Origin: Gammaproteobacteria bacterium
GTDB lineage: Bacteria; Pseudomonadota; Gammaproteobacteria; Chromatiales; Chromatiaceae
Assembly (NCBI GenBank): GCA_030620735.1
Contig: JAUXDV010000004.1
Location: forward strand, 1-24,729
DNA: 24,729 nt
Direction: 5' to 3'
In this document: one piece after another, positions 7,582-13,576 of the stretch
How positions within the stretch are numbered: position 1 is the stretch's first letter
How the letters are laid out: each line of letters starts with the position of its first letter
Notes under the pieces: generated by a model
The model's database searches: none
The model's input: only the letters and a program-made list of their open reading frames with translations
What the model was told of the DNA's origin: nothing
Made by a program: the position numbers and the translations under genes

Positions 7582-8565
7582 ATGTTTCATAGTCATTCCG
7601 TAAGTCGAGCGGGTTCCAGACGTCATCATCTGTTGTATGTCAGTTTAATGCTATTTGCACTGATGCTATTTTCATCCGCGGCATCGGCCGTAGAGCGAAA
7701 AAATGGTTTCAATGTCTCGAACGCCCTGATCGATGTTGATGAAATTCTCTCCGGAGGCCCAAAAAAAGATGGCATTCCCGCTATCGACAAGCCGAAATTT
7801 GTTGCTGCAAAAGATGCCGGTTTCCTCTCTCCCGAAGAGAGAGTGCTGGGCCTGGTGATCGATGGTGTGGCGAAGGCCTATCCCGTCAAGATTCTCAACT
7901 GGCATGAGATTGTCAATGACAGGATTCGAGGCAACGCATATGTTGTGACTTATTGTCCATTGTGCGGCACAGGCGTTGCTTTCTGGTCAGATGTCCGTGG
8001 GCAGAAGCTCAAATTTGGCGTTTCCGGGCTGCTCTACAACAGCGATGTGCTCTTCTATGATCGGCAAACCGAATCCCTGTGGTCACAGATTGCCGCCAGA
8101 GCCGTCAGCGGGAAACTTGCGGGTACCGAACTTGAACAGTTGGTGCTGGCGCATACAACATGGAGTGACTGGCTGGAAAAATATCCGCGTACGCTGGTGC
8201 TGTCAACAAAGACCGGCTATTTACGCAGCTACAACACCAATCCATACGCAGGTTATGAGCAGTCGCGCGCTCTCTATTTTCAGATGAATCACAAGGCGCC
8301 GAAAACCTACCATCCAAAAGAGCGGGTGCTGGGTTTGAATGCCTCGGGAATCTACAAGGCTTATCCATTCGTGGAGCTGAACAAATATGGAAAACCACAG
8401 TTTGTTGACGTAGTGAATGAGCAGTCATTTACCATTGAATGGGACCAGGAGCATCAAACCGGAAGGATTATGGATGGTGATAACAGTGAAGTTCCCGTCA
8501 TGCAGGCCTTCTGGTTCGCCTGGTTTGGCTTTCATCCTGAAACAGGAGTTTTCAAGGCCAGATAA
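7582..8565 (+). CDS. Secreted DUF3179 domain protein
   Basis: A 327-residue exported protein. The N-terminus has a basic stretch (SRAGSRRHH) and a hydrophobic segment (LLYVSLMLFALMLFSSAASA), so a Sec signal peptide with cleavage near residue 36 is likely. The mature part matches the DUF3179 family: ALIDVDEILSGGPKKDGIPA, VLGLVIDGVAKAYPVKIL, NDRIRGNAYVVTYCPLCGTG, FGVSGLLYNSDVLFYDRQT, and a second VLGLNASGIYKAYPF segment near residue 248. The conserved CPLCGT (CxxC) motif is kept at about residue 130. DUF3179 has no established function that I know of. The CxxC might be redox-active or bind a metal, but this is speculation. It sits between menI and hicA and is not an obvious menaquinone enzyme. 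Confidence 0.85.
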   Translation: MFHSHSVSRAGSRRHHLLYVSLMLFALMLFSSAASAVERKNGFNVSNALIDVDEILSGGPKKDGIPAIDKPKFVAAKDAGFLSPEERVLGLVIDGVAKAYPVKILNWHEIVNDRIRGNAYVVTYCPLCGTGVAFWSDVRGQKLKFGVSGLLYNSDVLFYDRQTESLWSQIAARAVSGKLAGTELEQLVLAHTTWSDWLEKYPRTLVLSTKTGYLRSYNTNPYAGYEQSRALYFQMNHKAPKTYHPKERVLGLNASGIYKAYPFVELNKYGKPQFVDVVNEQSFTIEWDQEHQTGRIMDGDNSEVPVMQAFWFAWFGFHPETGVFKAR

Positions 8566-8580
8566 TTGCACCGCTACCAA

Positions 8581-8601
8581 TGCAACTAAAAAATAGTTGC
8601 A
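8581..8601. promoter_or_regulatory. Perfect 8-bp inverted repeat, candidate HicB operator
   Basis: TGCAACTA (8581-8588) and TAGTTGCA (8594-8601) are exact inverted copies around five A residues. The right arm covers most of the -35 hexamer of the hicAB promoter. HicB-type antitoxins with a C-terminal DNA-binding domain commonly repress their own operon through a palindrome, so autoregulation is the simplest reading. The binding itself is inferred. Confidence 0.55.
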
Positions 8602-8624
8602 ATCGTACATTCAGGCGCTATAAT
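8597..8624 (+). promoter_or_regulatory. Sigma-70-type promoter of hicAB
   Basis: TTGCAA (8597-8602) and a perfect TATAAT (8619-8624) are separated by 16 nt. It is one of the two best promoter matches in the window. The -10 box overlaps the upstream in-frame ATG at 8623, which rules that codon out as the hicA start if this promoter is used. Transcription would begin near 8631. Confidence 0.7.
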
Positions 8625-8649
8625 GCATTCAACTGAAAAGGAATTCTAC

Positions 8650-8892
8650 ATGGGCAAACGTGAAAAGCTGATAGCCAGGTTCAAGACGATTCCTGCAGAC
8701 TTCAAATGGCAGGAGTTGACTCTCTTAATGAAGGTGCTGGGCTATCAGGAAATACAGGGGAACGGCTCCAGGGTGAAGTTCGAAAATGGTAATGCAAATC
8801 ATATGATCAACCTGCACAGACCTCATCCTGGAAACATTGTAAAACGCTATGCACTGCGGCAATTGAACGAAAAACCGGTTCAGGGGGATTGA
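8650..8892 (+). CDS. hicA: HicA-family mRNA interferase toxin
   Basis: An 80-residue HicA-type toxin, expected to cleave mRNA when not bound by HicB. I chose ATG 8650 because AAGGA (8638-8642) lies 7 nt upstream and because the alternative ATG at 8623 is inside the -10 box. The compact double-stranded-RNA-binding-like fold shows as FKWQELTLLMKVLGYQEIQG (23-42), GSRVKFENG and INLHRPHPGN, with a YALRQLNE helix at the end. The position that often holds the catalytic His (GSH) is GSR here. The His residues in LHRPHPGN are conserved in the related subfamily and may serve instead. hicB follows after a 1-nt gap, the usual toxin-first order. Confidence 0.85.
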   Translation: MGKREKLIARFKTIPADFKWQELTLLMKVLGYQEIQGNGSRVKFENGNANHMINLHRPHPGNIVKRYALRQLNEKPVQGD

Positions 8893-8893
8893 T

Positions 8894-9229
8894 ATGAAAC
8901 TCATGAAATACGAAGGTTTTTATGGATCCGTCGAGGCTAGTGTCGAGGATGGATGCCTCTTCGGTAAGTTGGAATTTATTGACCCGCTGGTGAACTATGA
9001 GGGTGGAACGGTACATGAGATAGAAGCGGCTTTTCATGAAGCTGTGGATGATTACATCAAGAGCTGTGAGGAGTTGAATGTCGAACCCCGCAAGCCTTAC
9101 AAGGGCACATTCAACGTACGTATCGGACGGGATTTGCACCGGGCGGCAGCGATATCGGCAAAGCAGCAGGAGATCAATCTAAACGAGTTGGTGAAGCGGG
9201 CAATTCAACGAGAGGTTGCTGCCCGATAA
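8894..9229 (+). CDS. hicB: HicB-family antitoxin
   Basis: A 111-residue antitoxin that neutralises HicA and probably represses the operon. The N-terminal HicB domain (about 1-65) shows the expected pattern: YEGFYGSVEASVEDGCLFGK, FIDPLVNYEG, and EIEAAFHEAVDDYIKSCEEL. The C-terminal part (about 70-111, GTFNVRIGRDLHRAAAISAK, then INLNELVKRAIQREV) looks like a ribbon-helix-helix DNA-binding domain rather than the Xre-type HTH of some HicBs. The start ATG lies 1 nt after the hicA stop and has a G-rich ribosome-binding site (AGGGGG) inside the hicA end, so translation is likely coupled. The gene ends 24 bp from the convergent menE stop. Confidence 0.88.
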   Translation: MKLMKYEGFYGSVEASVEDGCLFGKLEFIDPLVNYEGGTVHEIEAAFHEAVDDYIKSCEELNVEPRKPYKGTFNVRIGRDLHRAAAISAKQQEINLNELVKRAIQREVAAR

Positions 9230-9253
9230 AATCCGCTGGGATGTGGAAGACGG

Positions 9254-10684
9254 TTATTCGCTGATAATCTTGCGCAACGCCATCCGCTCAATCTTGTGCA
9301 TGGCATTGCGCGGCAGTTTAGCCGTCTTGATGAATCTGCGTGGACGCCATGCGCCGTGCAGATGCTGCATGCACCAACTCTGCAACTGCTGCTCAGTTAT
9401 GCTGCCGGCATAGAGTGCAACCACGATGTCACCCCACACAGGATCAGGTTCGCCAATAACGGCAACTTCGGTGATACCAGGGTGTTTCAGCAGTTGTAAT
9501 TCGATCTGCGCGGGATGGATGTTTTCTCCACCACTGATCAATATCTCATCGCTGCGGCCATAGATGATCAGATTGCCATCATCATCGATAGCGCCAACAT
9601 CTCCAGTTTCAAACCATACTCCAGCGGGGTGCGGTGCGGCTTTTCCATCGGCCTGCAGATAGCCCGCCATGACGCCATCCCCGCGAATACGAATGGCGCC
9701 AGTGTCAGCATCAATATCAATTTCCGTATGATCCAGAGGCTTGCCGACCAGTCCGGGTTGCCAATCGGCGGGAGGAGGGTAGAGCGTTGCAATCTGCGAG
9801 CAGCTCTCTGTCATGCCATAGGTTGGAGCCAGCGGCCAGCCGGCAGCCGTTGCTCTTGCATATAACTGAGGTGACAGTGAGGCGCCTCCGATGAGAACCA
9901 CACGCAGAGATTTTGGAAGAGTGAAATCTGCAACCTGCTCCAGCAGTTTTGCCAGCATTGCAGGAACCAGTGAAAGATGGGTTACAGCATATCGATGCAG
10001 GTCATCGCAGATTTGCTGTGCATCAAAACGATCATGCAGCAGCAGGCTTGCAGCAGCCTCGACGCAGCGAAACGGGATCGACAGCCCGCCGATATGAAAC
10101 AGCGGCAGGCAGCAGAGCCAGGTGTCGTTGCTGTCAATCGGTACCCTCCGGCGTGATGCCCTGATACTCGTCATGATGTTGGAACCGCTGAGTTGAACGA
10201 TTTTCGGCTGTGTATCACTGCCGCTTGTCGCCACATAGAGATATGCTTCATCCATTGAGAGAGGCGTCTGTTTGTCTGATGTCAGCTGACGGTTTTCAAT
10301 GCTGTGTGGCAGTTCATGGGGCAAGATTCTGTAGAGATTCTCAACGCAGGAGAGAACTTCTCTGTCGGCTATCAGATGCGTGGTTGAAGCCGAATCGATC
10401 AAGCTGTGAAGGATTTCACCAGGAAGGTTGGGATTGAGCGGCAGCACGCCGCATCCGATTTGCGGTGCAGCTAAAACAGTCAGCAGGGTCAGCAGGGGTT
10501 GCGGAAAAATGGCCAGCCTGCCGCCAGGCGCGACACCGGATTGCTGCAGTGCCGAGGCGACCGATGAAACCATACGGGATAATTCAGTATAATCATACTG
10601 ACGTCCCTGGTGGATCAGCGCCCTGTGTTGCGGCCGTGGAACTGTCGTCTGTATGAGCAGTTGAGCTGGTGTGGTTGCAGTCAT
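9254..10684 (-). CDS. menE: o-Succinylbenzoate-CoA ligase MenE
   Basis: A 476-residue ANL-superfamily adenylate-forming enzyme that activates o-succinylbenzoate to its CoA ester for MenB. Visible motifs: the phosphate-binding loop VATSGSDTQPK (151-161, a variant of TSGTTGxPK), LPLFHIGGL (193-201), PTYGMTES (287-294), GVWFETGDV (355-363), IIYGRSDEILISGGENIHP (373-391) and the catalytic Lys464 in PRNAMHKIER. The usual Gly before that Lys is His. Length fits MenE. MenE rather than a generic acyl-CoA synthetase is supported by its shortness and by menB, menA, menC and menI nearby. It lies on the opposite strand from those genes, separated by the DUF3179 and hicAB genes, and is divergent from a small membrane-protein gene. 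Confidence 0.92.
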   Translation of the reverse strand: MTATTPAQLLIQTTVPRPQHRALIHQGRQYDYTELSRMVSSVASALQQSGVAPGGRLAIFPQPLLTLLTVLAAPQIGCGVLPLNPNLPGEILHSLIDSASTTHLIADREVLSCVENLYRILPHELPHSIENRQLTSDKQTPLSMDEAYLYVATSGSDTQPKIVQLSGSNIMTSIRASRRRVPIDSNDTWLCCLPLFHIGGLSIPFRCVEAAASLLLHDRFDAQQICDDLHRYAVTHLSLVPAMLAKLLEQVADFTLPKSLRVVLIGGASLSPQLYARATAAGWPLAPTYGMTESCSQIATLYPPPADWQPGLVGKPLDHTEIDIDADTGAIRIRGDGVMAGYLQADGKAAPHPAGVWFETGDVGAIDDDGNLIIYGRSDEILISGGENIHPAQIELQLLKHPGITEVAVIGEPDPVWGDIVVALYAGSITEQQLQSWCMQHLHGAWRPRRFIKTAKLPRNAMHKIERMALRKIISE

Positions 10685-10793
10685 TTCCCTGTTGAAAGAG
10701 TTGAAACCTGTGGGGGAATGGAGGCATTCTACTCCTCATGCCAGTCACAGAGATAGACTTCAGGTAGTCTGTTATTCATTCAGGAGAGTCAAT

Positions 10794-11033
10794 ATGTGCC
10801 TCGTTATCTATCTTGCATTGATCGGACTGTTGCTGCTCTACAGCATCGTCATTCTTGAAGAGTATGTGTTGGCGGTGAGCTCACCCGATTATCCGCTCAT
10901 GGCAGTCGCCCAGGGGTGGGAGATCGTCGCTGAGATCTGGCCGGTATTTCTGCTGGGTATGGTGGTGGCCAGCGCTGTCACTTTTTTTGTGCTGCAGAAA
11001 AGAGGTGGTCGTAAAGCCGAAACTCCCCCATGA
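10794..11033 (+). CDS. Small two-helix membrane protein, unknown function
   Basis: A 79-residue protein I do not recognise. The open frame starts further upstream, but ATG 10794 has AGGAGA (10782-10787) 6 nt before it and begins directly with a membrane helix (MCLVIYLALIGLLLLYSIVI). A second helix spans about residues 45-67 (IWPVFLLGMVVASAVTFFVL), followed by a basic tail (QKRGGRKAE). The loop between them carries EEYVLAVSSPDYPLMAVAQG. With both termini probably cytoplasmic it would be a hairpin membrane protein. It lies 162 bp upstream of the desulfoferrodoxin-like gene on the same strand and is divergent from menE. No function can be assigned. Confidence 0.7.
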   Translation: MCLVIYLALIGLLLLYSIVILEEYVLAVSSPDYPLMAVAQGWEIVAEIWPVFLLGMVVASAVTFFVLQKRGGRKAETPP

Positions 11034-11195
11034 ACCACAGGCGAATGAGAAGCAATCTGTTGTTGAATAGTTGGCGGGTTTTTTGTAACGTCTAATAGTC
11101 TCATCAAAACAATTCGTGCATTGCGATTGATGGATGGAAAACAATAAAGAAACATGCAGGTGTTCTCCTGCTTACTTACAAAAGAGGAATGAACC

Positions 11196-11603
11196 ATGTC
11201 AAACAGAAGAGATTTTTTAAAGGCCTCGCTGGCCGTGGCGGCAGGCGTATCTGCCGGAAACATCACTATTGCATCGGCTGACAGTGGTGCGCTGCCTGTG
11301 GGGGTGATCTACACAAAGGAAAACCCCGGGAAGTGGGCTAAGAAGGTCAAGAGCCATCTGCCGGTTGTCACCGTTGACGGCGGCAGGGTGACAGTTGAAA
11401 CCAAGCACGGCATGAGTGAGAAGCATTTTATTGTGCGTCACACCATTGTTGCTGCAGACGGCGAGGTGCTGGGCGAGAAGACCTTCTATCCGAGTGATGA
11501 GGAGGCAAAGTCTGTGTTTGAACTGCCTGCAGGTAAAAAAGCCTTGTATGCCACCAGTTTTTGCAACAAGCATGATATGTGGGTTGCAACGATCCCCGCC
11601 TGA
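11196..11603 (+). CDS. Tat-exported desulfoferrodoxin/superoxide-reductase-like protein
   Basis: A 135-residue protein with a twin-arginine signal (NRRDFLKASLAVAAGVSAG), so it should be folded in the cytoplasm with its metal and exported. The mature domain matches the iron centre of desulfoferrodoxin/neelaredoxin: H54 in KSHLP, H71 and H77 in KHGMSEKHFI (canonical HPMxxxHxI), and C123 and H126 in CNKHDMW (canonical CNxHGLW). All five Fe ligands are present. The Glu-Lys pair that normally precedes the first ligand (EKHxP) is Lys-Ser here, so classic superoxide reductase activity is uncertain. There is no N-terminal rubredoxin-like desulforedoxin domain. GAGGAATGAACC precedes the ATG. A clear intrinsic terminator follows. 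Confidence 0.85.
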   Translation: MSNRRDFLKASLAVAAGVSAGNITIASADSGALPVGVIYTKENPGKWAKKVKSHLPVVTVDGGRVTVETKHGMSEKHFIVRHTIVAADGEVLGEKTFYPSDEEAKSVFELPAGKKALYATSFCNKHDMWVATIPA

Positions 11604-11631
11604 TCAACGGCGTATCCGGAAACACGACTGA

Positions 11632-11654
11632 AGAGCGGCCTGGCCGCTCTTTTT
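11632..11654 (+). terminator. Rho-independent terminator after the desulfoferrodoxin-like gene
   Basis: AGAGCGGC (11632-11639) and GCCGCTCT (11643-11650) form a perfect 8-bp GC-rich stem with a 3-nt loop, followed at once by TTTT. It begins 28 nt after the stop codon. It separates this gene from mtfA, whose ribosome-binding site starts 6 nt later. Confidence 0.9.
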
Positions 11655-11674
11655 CTGTAGAGAGGAGAGTCTTA

Positions 11675-12439
11675 ATGCGCTGGTTGAAGCGGCCCTATAT
11701 CGCCTGGTTGCTACGTCGTCATCAGATACCTGATGCGTTATGGAGAAGCATAGCAGATAATCTTGCTCTGATAGAGCATCTCTCTGCATCTGACAGGGCG
11801 CGGCTGCGTAAATTCGCCACGCTGTTTCTCTATCAAAAACGTTTTAGCGGCGCCCGGGGCTTTGAGGTATCGGCTGAAAAAAACCTCATTATTGCACTGC
11901 AGGCGGTATTGCCAATTCTTGAACTGGGTATGGATGCTTATCTTGGGTGGAGTGAAATCATCGTCTACCCGGGGGCGTTCAGGGTGATGCGTGAGCAGCA
12001 GGATGCATCCGGTGTTGTGCATCTGCAGGATCAGGCGCTCGCAGGGGAGTCCTGGTCACGTGGGCCGGTTATACTCTCGTGGAGTGAGGTCGAAGACGAT
12101 ATGCTGAACCCTGTTTCAGGCCGTAATGTTGTGATTCATGAGTTTGCACATAAACTGGATGCGCTCAATGGACGCACCAACGGCATGCCGCCGCTGCATC
12201 CCGATATGGATGTGAGTGAGTGGAGTGAGATTTTGGGCAGCGCCTACAGCAGACTTCAGCAGAGCATTGAAGCCAATGGAAGGGCTTCGATTGATGCTTA
12301 TGCGGCTACAGCACCGGCAGAGTTTTTCGCCGTCATCAGTGAATATTTTTTTACCGCTCCTCAGATTCTCCAGGATGCCTATCCCCGTGTCTATGAGCAG
12401 ATGAGCCGCTACTATCGCCAGCAGCCGCTGTTGCGATAA
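11675..12439 (+). CDS. mtfA: MtfA-type zinc peptidase
   Basis: A 254-residue cytosolic zinc metallopeptidase of the MtfA (Mlc titration factor A) family; E. coli MtfA is similar in length. The frame is open from further upstream, but ATG 11675 has AGAGGAGAG directly before it and lies after the terminator of the previous gene, so I use it. The zinc motif is HEFAH (155-159, in VVIHEFAHKLDALNG), with E216 in APAEFFAVISEYFF as the likely third ligand, an MtfA hallmark. Other family segments are YPGAFRV (98-104) and GPVILSWSEVEDD (130-142). In E. coli it modulates the PTS repressor Mlc; whether that holds here is unknown. Confidence 0.92.
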   Translation: MRWLKRPYIAWLLRRHQIPDALWRSIADNLALIEHLSASDRARLRKFATLFLYQKRFSGARGFEVSAEKNLIIALQAVLPILELGMDAYLGWSEIIVYPGAFRVMREQQDASGVVHLQDQALAGESWSRGPVILSWSEVEDDMLNPVSGRNVVIHEFAHKLDALNGRTNGMPPLHPDMDVSEWSEILGSAYSRLQQSIEANGRASIDAYAATAPAEFFAVISEYFFTAPQILQDAYPRVYEQMSRYYRQQPLLR

Positions 12440-12490
12440 GCGACTCATCGTGTTGCAATATCATGGTGGATCAACTGTGACTTAAATGAA

Positions 12491-13387
12491 ATGATGAAAT
12501 CAAGGTTTAACAGGTGGCATCTCCATAGCTGGGTGTTTGTGTGTTTATGCACCATTTACGGTGTTCTCCCTGCAGCCGAAAAGGAGAAGTATGTGATTGA
12601 GATGGTGCTGCTCGAGGAGCCGCCATTCCAGTACTTTACTGCAGATGGAGTTGTGCAGGATAAGAAGCTGCATATCAGGCTCGAGCAGATGGCTGAGTCA
12701 GCGAACAAGATTGTCGATGAAGAGGCGTGGTTCAGTGAGAATGAACTGCATCTTGGATCGAGTGAGAAAGTTCCGCCTCAGGTGGCCGGGGCGATTGATG
12801 GTCATAAATTGGTGAGGGCAATTCCCGGCAGCGACTACCTGTCGCTGATTTACGCTGATGACCAGGATGAGGGGCGTTACCTCTTTTTATGGTCGATGAA
12901 GAGCAGGCGATATGAGTATGGGTTTGATTTCGGCAGCTATCTGTATGCTCCCGGTGAGACCGAAATAGATAAGCAGGTCATCACCCAGGCAATCGACTGG
13001 GTAATTGTCAGGGAGTCTGTTCTCTATCTCTCCCACAGCCATAAAACCTATGCCAGCTCTTCAAGGGGTATGAATGCCTATATCACCGCCATTGACCTGA
13101 ACAGTCGCAAGCTGTTATGGAGGTCTGATCCGCTGGTCTCCAACGCGGCCAATTTTGAAGTTGTCGGCAATACCATTATCAGTGGATATGGTTTTAGTGC
13201 GGAGCCTGATTATCTCTACCTGCTCGACACTTCGAATGGCAGGCAGATTGAAAAGATTGCACTGCGGACAGGTCCGCAATATATCCTTAGAAAGGATGAT
13301 CAGCTCTTTGTCAGGACCTATAACACCGACTACGTTTTCAGGGTGGTTGATCCACAGATGGTGTCGCAGGAGTCGCCGGAAGAGTAG
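12491..13387 (+). CDS. Secreted protein with beta-propeller-like repeats, unknown function
   Basis: A 298-residue protein I do not recognise. Residues 1-29 look like a Sec signal peptide (WHLHSWVFVCLCTIYGVLPAA). The mature part is rich in short beta-strand-like units of the PQQ/WD40-like kind: KLVRAIPGSDYLSLIYADD, RYLFLWSMKSRRYEYGFDFG, WVIVRESVLYLSHS, AYITAIDLNSRKLLWRSD, NTIISGYGFS, YLYLLDTSNGRQIEKIALRT and QLFVRTYNTDYVFRV. The pattern 'display value, then D-x-n-S/N-G/R-K/R' is typical of propeller blades. About four to six blades could be present. No catalytic residues are evident. The ATG at 12491 lacks a clear Shine-Dalgarno. It follows mtfA by 51 bp on the same strand. Confidence 0.7.
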   Translation: MMKSRFNRWHLHSWVFVCLCTIYGVLPAAEKEKYVIEMVLLEEPPFQYFTADGVVQDKKLHIRLEQMAESANKIVDEEAWFSENELHLGSSEKVPPQVAGAIDGHKLVRAIPGSDYLSLIYADDQDEGRYLFLWSMKSRRYEYGFDFGSYLYAPGETEIDKQVITQAIDWVIVRESVLYLSHSHKTYASSSRGMNAYITAIDLNSRKLLWRSDPLVSNAANFEVVGNTIISGYGFSAEPDYLYLLDTSNGRQIEKIALRTGPQYILRKDDQLFVRTYNTDYVFRVVDPQMVSQESPEE

Positions 13388-13395
13388 GTAGGTGT

Positions 13396-13488
13396 TAGGT
13401 TTTAAGTGTCGCTGGTTCCCACGCAGGAGCGCGGAAACGAGAAACCTAGAACTTAAAACCTAAAACCTTCCCACCTAAAACCTAAAAC
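13396..13488. repeat. Intergenic nested inverted/direct repeat upstream of pyrG
   Basis: TAGGTTTTAAGT (13396-13407) and ACTTAAAACCTA (13451-13462) are a perfect 12-bp inverted repeat. The 43-nt spacer holds a second imperfect palindrome, GTTCCCACGC/GCGCGGAAAC, around 13415-13438. The right arm continues into short direct repeats of the type CCTAAAAC (13459-13466, 13474-13481, 13481-13488) plus the variant CCTAGAAC (13445-13452). The GTTCCCACGC core resembles a palindromic intergenic repeat found in several gammaproteobacterial genomes (from memory). Confidence 0.75.
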
Positions 13489-13502
13489 TTTCCCGATTCT
13501 CA

Positions 13503-13532
13503 TTGAGTCGGTGCCCCTCTATCTGTTACTCT
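13503..13532 (+). promoter_or_regulatory. Possible pyrG promoter
   Basis: TTGAGT (13503-13508) and TACTCT (13527-13532) are 18 nt apart, 44 nt before the pyrG start. The -10 match is weak. It is the best candidate between the repeat element and pyrG. Confidence 0.3.
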
Positions 13533-13576
13533 TTTATCCCGTCTAATCATCTTCCCGCAAGACGGCGCGGCATCCC

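Noticed and set aside
8623..8649. Upstream ATG as hicA start
   Set aside because: It overlaps the TATAAT box of the best promoter, while ATG 8650 has a well-placed AAGGA.
13440..13490. Short spaced repeats resembling a mini CRISPR
   Set aside because: The units are 8 bp, adjacent or overlapping, with no regular unique spacers and no cas genes nearby.
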